A stretch of DNA of 64,000 bases. Origin: Cellulosimicrobium funkei. Lineage in GTDB: Bacteria; Actinomycetota; Actinomycetes; Actinomycetales; Cellulomonadaceae. The stretch spans positions 62,001 to 126,000 of the forward strand of contig NZ_SOZH01000009.1 of the NCBI RefSeq assembly GCF_004519295.1, in the 5' to 3' direction. Below the pieces are notes generated by a model. It was not told the DNA's origin. It made no database searches and saw nothing but the letters and a program-made list of their open reading frames with translations. This document shows, one piece after another, positions 9,921-18,530 of the stretch (position 1 is its first letter; the number at the start of each line of letters is the position of its first letter). The translations under genes were made by a program, and so were the position numbers.

Positions 9921-11609
9921 TCAGGAGCCGAACGGGAGGTCCACGCGGACGGTGAGCCCGCCGCCTGGCGTCTCACGGACCGACACGCGGCCGCGGTGCG
10001 CCCCGACGATCGCGGCGACGATCGCCAGACCGAGCCCGGACCCGCCGGACGAGCGGTTGCGCGACGTGTCCGCCCGGTAGAACCGCTCGAACAGGCGGCC
10101 TCGTTGGGTCGTCGGGACGCCCGGGCCGTGGTCGCGGACCTCGAGCACCGCGACGTCGCGCGCGGCGTCGCCGGCCGGGGCGCCGCTCCCGCCCGCGCCG
10201 TCGCCCGACGGCGCGTCGTCGGGCCGGGGGGCGGGCGCCGCGCCGAGCGCGATCTCCACCGGCGTGCCCGACGGCGTGTGGCGCGCGACGTTCCCGACGA
10301 GGTTGGCGAGCACCTGCCGCAGCCGGTCCTCGTCGCCCACGACGCGCAGCGATGCCGGCGCGTCCGCGCCCGGCGCGAGCCCGACGACCCGCACGTCGCG
10401 CGCGGGGTCGAGCGCGTGCAGGTCCTGTGCGGAGTCCCGCGCGAGGGAGACGAGGTCGACCGGCTCGTGGCGCAGCGGCCGGCCCTCGTCGAGCCGCGCG
10501 AGGGCGAGCAGGTCGTTGACGAGCGTGCCCATGCGGGTCGCCGAGTCCTCGATGCGGCCCATCGTGTCGTCGACCTTGTCCGGGGTGTCGAGCGCGCCCA
10601 TGCGGTACAGCTCGCCGTAGCCGCGGATCGTCGCGAGCGGCGTGCGCAGCTCGTGGCTCGCGTCCGAGACGAAGCGCCGCATCCGTTCCTCGGACGCTTC
10701 CTGGACGGCGAACGCCTCCTCGATCTGGGTGAGCATCGCGTTGAGCGACGCCGCGAGCGAGCCGACCTCCGTCGTCGGCGGCGCCGGGCGCACGCGTCGC
10801 GACAGGTCGCCCGCCGCGATGTCGGCCGCGGTCTCCTCGATCTCGCGCAGCGGGCGCAGCGCACGGTGGACCGCGAGGTAGGCGACCGCGCCGCCGACGA
10901 GCGCGATGCCCAGCGCGGACAGCGCGAGCGCGCGACCGAGCACCTTGACCGTCTCGTGGATGCCCGTGAGCGGCAGGGCGACGAAGACGGTCCCGGCCTG
11001 CTGGCCGTCCACGAAGAGGAACCGCCCGACCACGCGCCACTGGGCGGGGTCGGAGCCCCCGACGGATCGCACCGTGAAGGGCTCTCCCGCGAGGCGCTCG
11101 ATCTCCTGGTCGGACAGCGCGGGGATGTCGGGCTCCCCGTACCGCGACGTCGTGGCCCGCCAGCTGTAGCCGCTCTCGTTGCCGGACAGCTCGCGGAGCA
11201 GGACGAAGTACTCGCTCGGGATCTGGCTCGCGGTGGTCGGGTTGCTGAGCAAGGAGGACCGGGCGACGGTCGTCGCCGACCCCTGGAGGTCCTGGTCGAC
11301 CTGCCCGACCAGGTAGCTCGACACGACGGTCGTCGTCACGACCGAGGCCAGCCCGAGCCCGGCCGCGAGCAGGAGCACGGTGATCGCGACGAGGCGCGCC
11401 CGCAGCGGCACGCGCGCGAACCAGCCCCACCCCTCGGTGGGGACGGGCCGGCCGAAGGGGCGCTCCGCCGTCGGGCCGTCGGGGACGGGTGCGGACGCCG
11501 CGGGCTCGCTCGACGGAGCGCGGCCGGGCTGCGAGACCGCCCCGGGGGGCGGGGGAGGGGGCGGGACCGGCGGGGACCCGGCCGCCGTGCGGTCGGGGCC
11601 GGCCGTCAT
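9921..11609 (-). CDS. Membrane sensor histidine kinase (HAMP-HisKA-HATPase)
   Basis: A 562-residue sensor kinase that phosphorylates the response regulator encoded just upstream. Order: a Pro-rich cytoplasmic N-terminus (1-60), TM1 (about 73-97), an extracytoplasmic sensor region (98-225), TM2 (about 228-248), HAMP (249-300), the dimerisation box SDASHELRTP with the phospho-accepting His near 319, then the ATPase domain with NLVGNVARHT, DHGPGVP and GSGLGLAIV boxes. The ATG overlaps the stop of the response regulator gene (ATGA), so the two are translationally coupled. The stimulus is unknown. Confidence 0.93.
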   Translation of the reverse strand: MTAGPDRTAAGSPPVPPPPPPPGAVSQPGRAPSSEPAASAPVPDGPTAERPFGRPVPTEGWGWFARVPLRARLVAITVLLLAAGLGLASVVTTTVVSSYLVGQVDQDLQGSATTVARSSLLSNPTTASQIPSEYFVLLRELSGNESGYSWRATTSRYGEPDIPALSDQEIERLAGEPFTVRSVGGSDPAQWRVVGRFLFVDGQQAGTVFVALPLTGIHETVKVLGRALALSALGIALVGGAVAYLAVHRALRPLREIEETAADIAAGDLSRRVRPAPPTTEVGSLAASLNAMLTQIEEAFAVQEASEERMRRFVSDASHELRTPLATIRGYGELYRMGALDTPDKVDDTMGRIEDSATRMGTLVNDLLALARLDEGRPLRHEPVDLVSLARDSAQDLHALDPARDVRVVGLAPGADAPASLRVVGDEDRLRQVLANLVGNVARHTPSGTPVEIALGAAPAPRPDDAPSGDGAGGSGAPAGDAARDVAVLEVRDHGPGVPTTQRGRLFERFYRADTSRNRSSGGSGLGLAIVAAIVGAHRGRVSVRETPGGGLTVRVDLPFGS

Positions 11610-12343
11610 GACGCCGCGGGCGGCTGGCGCAGCAGGTAGCCGACGCCGCGCTTGGTGTGGATGAGCGGCGGGAGGGCCACGGGCTCGCCGTCCGGGCCGG
11701 GCACGGTGAGGTTGTCGATCTTGCGGCGCAGGTAGGAGATGTACGACTCGACGATGTTCGCGTCGCCGCCCCAGTCGTACTGCCACACATGGTCGAGGAT
11801 CTGCGCCTTGGACAGCACGCGGCCCGCGTTGAGCATGAGGTAGCGCAGCAGCTTGAACTCGGTGGGGGACAGGTCGATGTCGACGCCGGCGCGGCGGACC
11901 TCGTGCGAGTCCTCGTCCATCTCGAGGTCGGCGAAGCGCAGGACCGCGTCGTCGACCGGCTCGGCGTGCGTGCGGCGCAGCACGGCCCGGATGCGCGCCA
12001 CGACCTCCTCCAGGCTGAAGGGCTTCGTCACGTAGTCGTCGCCGCCCACGGTGAGCCCCGTGACCTTGTCGCGCGTGTCGTCCTTCGCGGTGAGGAAGAC
12101 GACGGGCGTGTGCTGGCCCTTCTCGCGCAGGCGGCGGGTCACGGTGAACCCGTCCATGTCGGGGAGCATCACGTCGAGCACGACGAGGTCGGGCTCGACG
12201 TCGCGCACGAGCCGCAGGGCGCTCTGCCCGTCCGCGGCGGCGTGCACCTCGAACCCGGCGAAGCGCAGGGACGTGGCCAGCAGCTCGCGGATGTTCGGCT
12301 CGTCGTCGACGACGACGAGGCGTGCCTCGGGGGTGGTGCTCAT
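11606..12343 (-). CDS. OmpR/PhoB-family response regulator
   Basis: A 245-residue DNA-binding response regulator. The receiver domain (about 8-120) has the acidic pocket DDE, the phospho-acceptor Asp near 57 (VVLDVMLPDMDG) and the conserved Lys near 87 (FLTAKDD). The OmpR-type winged helix (about 145-240) has LSPTEFKLLRYLM and a recognition helix ending YLRRKI. It is the first gene of the two-component operon and overlaps the kinase start. The target genes cannot be inferred from the window. Confidence 0.95.
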   Translation of the reverse strand: MSTTPEARLVVVDDEPNIRELLATSLRFAGFEVHAAADGQSALRLVRDVEPDLVVLDVMLPDMDGFTVTRRLREKGQHTPVVFLTAKDDTRDKVTGLTVGGDDYVTKPFSLEEVVARIRAVLRRTHAEPVDDAVLRFADLEMDEDSHEVRRAGVDIDLSPTEFKLLRYLMLNAGRVLSKAQILDHVWQYDWGGDANIVESYISYLRRKIDNLTVPGPDGEPVALPPLIHTKRGVGYLLRQPPAAS

Positions 12344-12475
12344 ACGTCCAGTGTGCTCCCGCGGTCTGGGAGACGCCTGGGAACGTGCTCGATCCCGGCG
12401 GCACCGGCGCGACGCCGGCGCCGGGCGCGGCACGCGGGCGGGCGGGCGTGGGTGGCCCGGGGCAGGATGGCCGCC

Positions 12476-13705
12476 GTGCGGATCACGGTGGACCAGAGGC
12501 GGCGGCGGCTCGTCGCGCAGCAGCTCGCGCTCGCCACGGACCTGCCCGGCAGGCCGGCGGCCCGGAGCCCGGAGGACGTCGTCGACCGGCTGCTCGCGCT
12601 GCACGCGACCGACGCCCCGAGCGTCTACCTGTCGGTGCTCGCGCGGGTCCCCGGCCTCGTGCTCGACGACGTCCGGGACGCCGTCTTCCGGCGGCGCTCG
12701 CTCGTCAAGGTGCTCGCCATGCGACGCACGATGTTCGTCGTGCGCCGCGAGACGGTGCCCGTCGTGCACGCGGCGGCGGCCCTCGCCGTCGCGCGACGGC
12801 TGCGCACCCGCCTGCTCAAGGAGCTCGCGACCCTGCCCACGGACCCGCCCGTCGACGACGCCGCGACCTTCCTCGCCGCGGTCGAGGCCCAGGTGCACGC
12901 GGCGCTCGCCGAGCACGGCCCGCTCGACGGCGCGAGCCTGTCGCGGGCCGCGCCGCTGCTGCGCACGGCGTTCCTGCCCACGACCACCAAGACGTGGGAC
13001 GTGCGCCGCACCATGACGTCCCCGCTGCTCTCGCTGCTCTCCGCCGAGGGCGTGGTGGTGCGCGGCGAGCCGCGGGGCACGTGGTCGTCCAACCGGCACG
13101 TCTGGTCACCCGTCGAGGACTGGTTCCCCGGCGGCATCCCCGTGCTCGACGAGGCCGCGGCGCGCACCGCGCTGGCGCGGGCCTGGCTCGACGTGTTCGG
13201 GCCCGCGACGGTCGAGGACCTCGTGTGGTGGACCGGCTGGAACCGCCGCGACACGCGCGCGGCGCTCGCGGGTCTCGACGTCCTCGAGGTGGAGGTCGAG
13301 GTCGGTGCGGCGGGCGGCGAGGACGCCCGCCCCGGCATCATGCTGCGGGGCACGGACCTGCCCGGCCCGGACGAGGTGCCGATCGAGGGCCACGTCGCGC
13401 TCCTGCCGTCGCTCGACCCGACGACGATGGGCTGGACCGCGCGCGACTGGTACCTCGGGGCGCACAAGGCCGCCGTCTTCGACACGATCGGCAACGCGGG
13501 CGCGACCGTCTGGTGGGAGGGCCGGATCGTCGGGGCCTGGGTCGTGCGGCCGGGCGGCGAGCCCGCGTGGCGGCTCCTCGACGACGTCGGCGCCGACGGC
13601 GAACGGGCCGTCGCGGCCGAGGCCGAGCGGATCGCCGGGCTCCTCGGCGGCGACGGCGTGACGGCGTCGTTCCCGACGCCGCTGTACCGCGAGCTCCACG
13701 CGTGA
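12476..13705 (+). CDS. Winged-helix DNA-binding domain protein (HTH_42/YcaQ-like)
   Basis: A protein of about 409 residues with the multi-winged-helix architecture of the HTH_42 family, which includes DNA glycosylases of the AlkX/YcaQ type. Visible hallmarks are a DVVDRLLALHATDAPSVYLS segment near the N-terminus and a VWWTGW-type segment near residue 240. Family members open crosslinked or alkylated bases, but catalytic residues were not checked here, so repair is only a hint. The GTG at 12476 follows CAGGAT by 7 nt. An ATG at 12467 is the alternative and overlaps that hexamer. Confidence 0.75.
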   Translation: MRITVDQRRRRLVAQQLALATDLPGRPAARSPEDVVDRLLALHATDAPSVYLSVLARVPGLVLDDVRDAVFRRRSLVKVLAMRRTMFVVRRETVPVVHAAAALAVARRLRTRLLKELATLPTDPPVDDAATFLAAVEAQVHAALAEHGPLDGASLSRAAPLLRTAFLPTTTKTWDVRRTMTSPLLSLLSAEGVVVRGEPRGTWSSNRHVWSPVEDWFPGGIPVLDEAAARTALARAWLDVFGPATVEDLVWWTGWNRRDTRAALAGLDVLEVEVEVGAAGGEDARPGIMLRGTDLPGPDEVPIEGHVALLPSLDPTTMGWTARDWYLGAHKAAVFDTIGNAGATVWWEGRIVGAWVVRPGGEPAWRLLDDVGADGERAVAAEAERIAGLLGGDGVTASFPTPLYRELHA

Positions 13706-13730
13706 GCGACGGAGCCCGCGGTACGGGCGG

Positions 13731-14330
13731 TCAGAGGTAGCGCATCGGGTCGAACTCGTCGAGCGGGATGATCCGCACGCGCGGCAGCACGGCCGTGAAC
13801 GCGCCCGCGTGGTCCTCGAGGTCGAAGATCTCGAGACCGCGGCCCGTGAGCTCGGTGAGGCGCACGTTGACGAACTCGCGGAACGCGAGGACGCCCACGC
13901 GGCGGTCCTTGTCGTCGAGCAGCGTCTCGACCTGGGGCAGGAAGTCGCCGTCGTGGCTCGCGAGGAGCACGTCGCCCGGCTGGCCGGCGATCGCGTCCAG
14001 CATGCGCTGGATACCGATGTCGACGACCTTCTCGTTGCTCGACCCCGACAGCGGGATCGGGCGGTAGCCCATCGCGAGCAGCGCCTGCACGAACGACATC
14101 GGCATCTGGCCCGACGACGCGTTGAGGAAGAACAGGGGCGTGACGTCCTGGCCCCAGGCCTGGCGCGCGAAGTCCACGATGCGGTCCCAGCGCGGCCGCT
14201 CCTCCGGGGCGGGGCGGTGGCCGAGGACGTTCATGCCGAGCGTCGCGTCGATGTTCTCGCCGTCGACGACGAGGTAGGTGCGGCGCGGCGTCGTCAGCGC
14301 TCGGCCGTCGGAGGTCTGGAGGTCGGACAT
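13731..14330 (-). CDS. NYN-domain protein (LabA/PIN-like predicted RNase)
   Basis: A 199-residue cytoplasmic protein of the NYN clan of PIN-like nucleases. The acidic metal-binding residues are seen in VVDGENID (Asp near 23), the middle helix, and LLASHDGDFLPQV (paired Asp). This arrangement fits single-strand RNA cleavage, though activity is inferred from family. It starts at ATG 14330, divergent from the amidotransferase gene and convergent with the winged-helix gene, with only 25 bp between stops. Confidence 0.8.
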   Translation of the reverse strand: MSDLQTSDGRALTTPRRTYLVVDGENIDATLGMNVLGHRPAPEERPRWDRIVDFARQAWGQDVTPLFFLNASSGQMPMSFVQALLAMGYRPIPLSGSSNEKVVDIGIQRMLDAIAGQPGDVLLASHDGDFLPQVETLLDDKDRRVGVLAFREFVNVRLTELTGRGLEIFDLEDHAGAFTAVLPRVRIIPLDEFDPMRYL

Positions 14331-14445
14331 GCCGGTCAGCCTATCCGCGCGCGACCCGCTGCGCTCCGTCCCGGTGCGCCCGCCGCACTGTCCACGACGT
14401 GGGTGTTTGCGTCCTCCCACCCCCGAGTGGGTACCGTCAGGGTTC

Positions 14446-15210
14446 GTGACCACGCACGACACCGACGCCACGACCGGGACCGGGACCGTCCGGCTCACGG
14501 TCGTCGAGAACTCCCCGGACGTCACGCTCGACGCCTACGCCGACCTCCTCGACGCGGAGCTCCGCGTCGTCCGCGCGCACGAGGGCGAGCCCGTCCCCGC
14601 CGCGGACCGGCTCGACGAGCTCGGCGACGGCCTCGTCGTCCTCGGGGGCCACGTGTCCGCGTACGACGACGCGCGCGCCCCCTGGCTGCCCGCCCTGCGC
14701 GAGACCCTCGTCGCCGCCGCGACGCAGGGCGTCCCGACGCTCGGGATCTGCCTCGGCGCACAGCTCCTCGCCGTCGCGGGCGGGGGACAGGTGGCGGTCG
14801 CCGCCCCGCCGGGCCGCGAGGTCGGCGCGACCCGCGTCTTCTGGCGTGCCGAGGCGGACACCGACCCGGTGCTGGCGCCGCTCGCGACCGGCGACGACCC
14901 GGTGCGCTGCGTGACGAGCATGCACGGCGACGCGATCGTCGAGCTCCCGGACGGCGCCGTCTGGCTCGCGTCGTCCAACATGTACCCCTACCAGGCGTTC
15001 CGCCTCGGGTCCGCGCTCGGCGTCCAGTTCCACCCCGAGGCGTCCCGCGCCGGCTTCGCGGCCTGGTGCGACCGCTACGACGACGTCGACACCGCGGCGG
15101 TCCTCGCCGGGTTCGACGAGCACGCCCCCGCGCTGCTCGACGGCGGGCGCTGGCTCGCGGAGTCGTTCGTCACCGCGGTCCGGGTCAGCCGACGACGCGT
15201 CCCCGCCTGA
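14446..15210 (+). CDS. Class I glutamine amidotransferase-like protein
   Basis: A 254-residue single-domain GATase1 protein. The nucleophile elbow GICLGAQLL carries the catalytic Cys, and QFHPEAS carries the His and Glu, so the triad is complete. Members of this stand-alone group (GuaA-N-terminal-like) hydrolyse gamma-glutamyl amides; the partner or substrate is unknown. The GTG start at 14446 lies 8 nt after TACCGT. It ends 12 bp from the convergent pspA-like gene. Confidence 0.8.
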   Translation: MTTHDTDATTGTGTVRLTVVENSPDVTLDAYADLLDAELRVVRAHEGEPVPAADRLDELGDGLVVLGGHVSAYDDARAPWLPALRETLVAAATQGVPTLGICLGAQLLAVAGGGQVAVAAPPGREVGATRVFWRAEADTDPVLAPLATGDDPVRCVTSMHGDAIVELPDGAVWLASSNMYPYQAFRLGSALGVQFHPEASRAGFAAWCDRYDDVDTAAVLAGFDEHAPALLDGGRWLAESFVTAVRVSRRRVPA

Positions 15211-15222
15211 CCCGGACCGAGG

Positions 15223-16026
15223 TCACCAGTCGGTCGAGGGGGCGTCCTGGGTGGTCGTCCCGGAACCGATCGCGGGCGTGACCTGGGTGGGCGACACCTG
15301 CGCGGCGGGGGCGGAGCCCTGCTTGAGCGCGGCGAGGCGGGCCTCGATCTCGACGGCCTCGCCCGACGTCTCGAGCTCGGCGAACTGGGCGTCGATGCTC
15401 GACGCGGCGACCTCCGCCTGGCCGAGCGCCTGCGCCTCCTCGCGGCGGACGATCTCCTCGTAGCGGGAGATCTCGCTCGTCGGGTCGAGCACGTTGATCG
15501 AGCTGAGCGCGCCCTGCACGGTCTGCTGCGCCTGCGCGCTCTTCTGCCGCGCCACGAGCGAGTCGCGCTTCGACTTCAGCTGACCGAGCTTGTCCTTCAT
15601 CATCGCGAGGCCGGACTTGAGCTTCTCGACCGACTCGCGCTGCGACGCGATGAGCGGCTCGGCCTGGCGGACCTCGCTCTCGGCGGCGATCTGCTTGCCG
15701 AGCGCGATCTTCGCGAGGTTGTCGAACTTGTCGGCGTTCGCGGCGTCGCCCTGCTGGCGGTACCGGTCGGCCTGCGCCGACGCGGCCGCGGCCTTCTGGC
15801 CCCACTCCTGGACGGCGGCGACGTCCTCGTTGTAGTCCTGCTCGGCGAGGCGCAGGTTGCCGATGGTCTGCGCGACGGCCTGCTCCGCCTCGGCGATGTT
15901 GTTCGTGTAGTCGCGCACGAGCTGGTCCAGCATCTTCTGCGGGTCCTCGGCGCTGTCCAGGAGCGCGTTGATGTTCGCGCGGGCGAGCTGCGCGATCCGT
16001 CCGAAGATGCTCTGCTTCTCCGCCAT
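15223..16026 (-). CDS. pspA: PspA/IM30-family membrane-stress protein
   Basis: A 267-residue coiled-coil protein of the ESCRT-III-like PspA/Vipp1 group, which binds stressed inner membranes and preserves the proton gradient. The amphipathic N-terminal helix (about 1-24, QSIFGRIAQLARANINALLD) precedes long heptad helices rich in Gln/Ala/Glu. The C-terminal 30 residues are Ser/Thr/Gln/Pro-rich. AGGGA precedes the ATG. It lies 88 bp downstream of the TPM-domain gene on the same strand; the two likely form one unit. Confidence 0.9.
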   Translation of the reverse strand: MAEKQSIFGRIAQLARANINALLDSAEDPQKMLDQLVRDYTNNIAEAEQAVAQTIGNLRLAEQDYNEDVAAVQEWGQKAAAASAQADRYRQQGDAANADKFDNLAKIALGKQIAAESEVRQAEPLIASQRESVEKLKSGLAMMKDKLGQLKSKRDSLVARQKSAQAQQTVQGALSSINVLDPTSEISRYEEIVRREEAQALGQAEVAASSIDAQFAELETSGEAVEIEARLAALKQGSAPAAQVSPTQVTPAIGSGTTTQDAPSTDW

Positions 16027-16114
16027 GGTCGTCCCTCTCTGGTGAGCCGTCTGGTGCTGGTCGTGTCCGTCGTGCCGTCGTCCCGTGGTGCGGGGCGTCA
16101 GGTGCCGCCCGTGC

Positions 16115-18160
16115 TCAGAAGCGTCCGCCGCGGCCGGAGCGTCCGCCCGACGACCGTCCGCCCGACCGTCCGCCGGAGCGTCCGCCGCCGAACCCGCCAC
16201 CCCCGTAGCCGCCGCCGAAGCTGCCGCCGCCGAACCCGCCGGAGCGTCCGCCGCCGCCCCCACCGCGGAGGATGGAGTCGAGGAGGATCCCGCCGAGGAC
16301 CATGCCCCCGACGTTGCTGCCGCCACCCCCGCCGAGACCGCCACCCTGGGACGACTGCCAGCTCGACGCGTCCTGCTGCGCGCGCTGCGCCGCGGACTGC
16401 GCCTGCACGTCGGCCTGCTGCGCGCGCTGGAGCGCGGCGACCGGGTCGGTCGGCTGGAGCGCGCGGGCCTCGCCGAGCAGGCGGATCGCCTCCGCGAGCC
16501 GGGTCCGCGCCTCCGGGCCGACGGCGCCGCGCCGCGTCTCGATGAAGTCGTTCGTCGCGCGGACCTGCGAGTCGACGCGCGCGAGGGTCTCGCGCAGCAG
16601 CGCGTTCGCACGCGCCGCCTGCTCGGCACGCTCGCGGAACGGGGCGAGGACGGCGTCGAGCGCCGCCTCCGCGTCCGTGAGGCGACGGAGCGCGGCGAGC
16701 GGGTCACCGCCGTCGCGCGCGGCCCCGGCCACCGCGACGGCGGCCTGCGCCTCCGCGAGCGCGGGCGCGACCGTGGGATCCCCGGGGGCGAGCCGCCCGG
16801 CGTCCGCGATGTCGGACGTGATCGACGCGACGCCCCGGTCGAGGCGGGGACCGGCTTCGGCGAGGTCGGTGCCCGCGCGGTCGACGGCGTCGAGCAGCGT
16901 CACCGCCTGCCCGACGGCGTTCTGCGCGGCCCGGGCGAGCGCGACCGCCGTCGCCCGGTCCTTGCCGGCGAGCGCCTCCCGACCGCGCGCCACCGACTCG
17001 CGCGCGCCCGCGAGGAGCGCCTGCGCCTGCTCGGGGTTCTGCGCGACGGACGCGAGCGCCGTCGACGGGTACGTGCGCCCGAGCGCCTCGAGCGTCGCGC
17101 GCGCGGGCTCGACGCGGGCGAGCACCTCGGTCGCGCGCTGGTCGGTCTCGTCGAGCACCTGCGGCGCGCGGGCCTGCAGGTCGCGCAGCTCGTCGAACGT
17201 GCGGGACTGGGCGTCGAGCGAGTCCGCGACCTCGTCGCACAGGGCGACGATGCGCGCCATCATCTGCCGCGCCTGGGGCTCCGCCTCGGGCTGGTCGTCG
17301 TCGAGCCGCTGGCGCAGCGCGAACGCCTCCGCGACCCGCTGCTTGCCCTCGGCGAGGGCGGCGGAGAACTGCTGCGTCGCCTCGATCCCGAACTGCGCCT
17401 GCGCGAAGCCGAGCTCCTGCTCGGACGTCTTCACGGCGTCGTCGATCGCCACGAGGGCCGCGCTCGCGCGGCGGTCCAGCTCGGCCGTGGGCAGCGCCGC
17501 GAGCGGGTCGCCCGCCGGCCCGACGGCGGTCGCGGCCCGGCGGCGTCGTCCCGCCGCGCGGGCGACCACCACGACCACGATCACGAGCACGCCGCCGACG
17601 AGCAGGACCCAGAACCACGACACGCCGCCCGAGCCCTGGCTCGCACCCCGCGCCACCTCGGCCGCCGCGATGGCCGCACCCGCCCAGTCGTCGGCGCGCA
17701 GCTCGTCCTCCACGGCGGACGTGATCCGGTCCAGCTCGGCGTCCGACAGCGGGACGTTGTTGTCGTACGACAACCCGTACCGCCGGTCCTGCGTCCCGAC
17801 GGCCAGCAGCAGGTCGTCGACCCCCAGCCCCGACTGGTTCGCCGTCGCGTTCGCCCAGTCGACGCCGTCCATGCCGTCGAGGTCGTCCACGTACACGACG
17901 AAGAGCTGCAGGTCCGTGTCCTGGGCCAGGCGGTCGAGCGCCGCGCGCACGTCGTCCGTGCGGTCCCCGAGGACGCCGGACGGGTCGGTGATCTCGTCCG
18001 TCACGTCCATCGGCGGGACGGCGTGCGCGAGGCCCGCCGGGGCGACCAGAGCGACGCACGTCAGCAGCCCGACGAGCGTCGAGACGACGAGGGCGAGGAA
18101 CGCGCGGGCGCCGCGGCCCCCGGCCGCGCGGGGGTGCCAGGGACGATCGGCCGTGCTCAC
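16115..18160 (-). CDS. TPM-domain membrane protein with coiled coil and Gly-rich tail
   Basis: A 681-residue exported membrane protein. A signal peptide (about 14-42) is followed by an extracytoplasmic TPM_phosphatase domain (about 45-175, with DITDPSGVL-like opening), a transmembrane helix (about 180-203), a basic stop-transfer, then some 350 residues of Ala/Gln/Arg-rich cytoplasmic coiled coil and a C-terminal tail of GGGGFGGG/RSGGRS repeats. TPM domains occur in plant PSII repair and bacterial envelope proteins. The GTG at 18160 has GGAAAGGATC upstream. The downstream pspA gene suggests a joint envelope-stress role. Confidence 0.85.
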   Translation of the reverse strand: MSTADRPWHPRAAGGRGARAFLALVVSTLVGLLTCVALVAPAGLAHAVPPMDVTDEITDPSGVLGDRTDDVRAALDRLAQDTDLQLFVVYVDDLDGMDGVDWANATANQSGLGVDDLLLAVGTQDRRYGLSYDNNVPLSDAELDRITSAVEDELRADDWAGAAIAAAEVARGASQGSGGVSWFWVLLVGGVLVIVVVVVARAAGRRRRAATAVGPAGDPLAALPTAELDRRASAALVAIDDAVKTSEQELGFAQAQFGIEATQQFSAALAEGKQRVAEAFALRQRLDDDQPEAEPQARQMMARIVALCDEVADSLDAQSRTFDELRDLQARAPQVLDETDQRATEVLARVEPARATLEALGRTYPSTALASVAQNPEQAQALLAGARESVARGREALAGKDRATAVALARAAQNAVGQAVTLLDAVDRAGTDLAEAGPRLDRGVASITSDIADAGRLAPGDPTVAPALAEAQAAVAVAGAARDGGDPLAALRRLTDAEAALDAVLAPFRERAEQAARANALLRETLARVDSQVRATNDFIETRRGAVGPEARTRLAEAIRLLGEARALQPTDPVAALQRAQQADVQAQSAAQRAQQDASSWQSSQGGGLGGGGGSNVGGMVLGGILLDSILRGGGGGGRSGGFGGGSFGGGYGGGGFGGGRSGGRSGGRSSGGRSGRGGRF

Positions 18161-18215
18161 GGCCCGATCCTTTCCCAGCCGCCCAGGACCCGCAATCGGT
18201 GCCGCGGGACCCTGT

Positions 18216-18530
18216 GTCACTGCACGACGCCCTGGTCCTCCGTGTTCTTGGTCGGCCCCGGGCGTCGTTCCGTGCCAGGCGGGTACCTTGCTGCGCTGCG
18301 GTCCCCACCCGTCACTGCACGACGCCCAGGTCCTCCGCGTTCCTGGTCGGCCCTGGGCGTCGTTCCGTGCCGGGCGGGTACCTTGCTGCGCTGCGGTCCC
18401 CACCCGTCACTGCACGACGCCCAGGTCCTCCGCGTTCCTGGTCGGCCCTGGGCGTCGTTCCGTGCCGGGCGGGTACCTTGCTGCGCTGCGGTCCCCACCC
18501 GTCACTGCACGACGCCCAGGTCCTCCGCGT
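18216..18530. repeat. 95-bp tandem repeat array, 3.3 copies
   Basis: Three contiguous 95-bp units (18216-18310, 18311-18405, 18406-18500) are followed by a 30-bp partial fourth copy (18501-18530) that is the 3' end of the XPB helicase gene. Units 2 and 3 are identical; unit 1 differs at about five positions. Each of units 2 and 3 contains a 12-bp perfect inverted repeat (arms at 18319-18330 and 18352-18363 in unit 2) around a 21-nt loop; unit 1 keeps about 9 bp of it. There are no spacers. It fills the 341-bp gap between the helicase gene and the TPM gene. Confidence 0.95.

Noticed and set aside
18216-18530. The 95-bp array considered as a CRISPR array.
   Set aside because: Units are contiguous with no unique spacers, the unit is far too long, and no cas gene is near.
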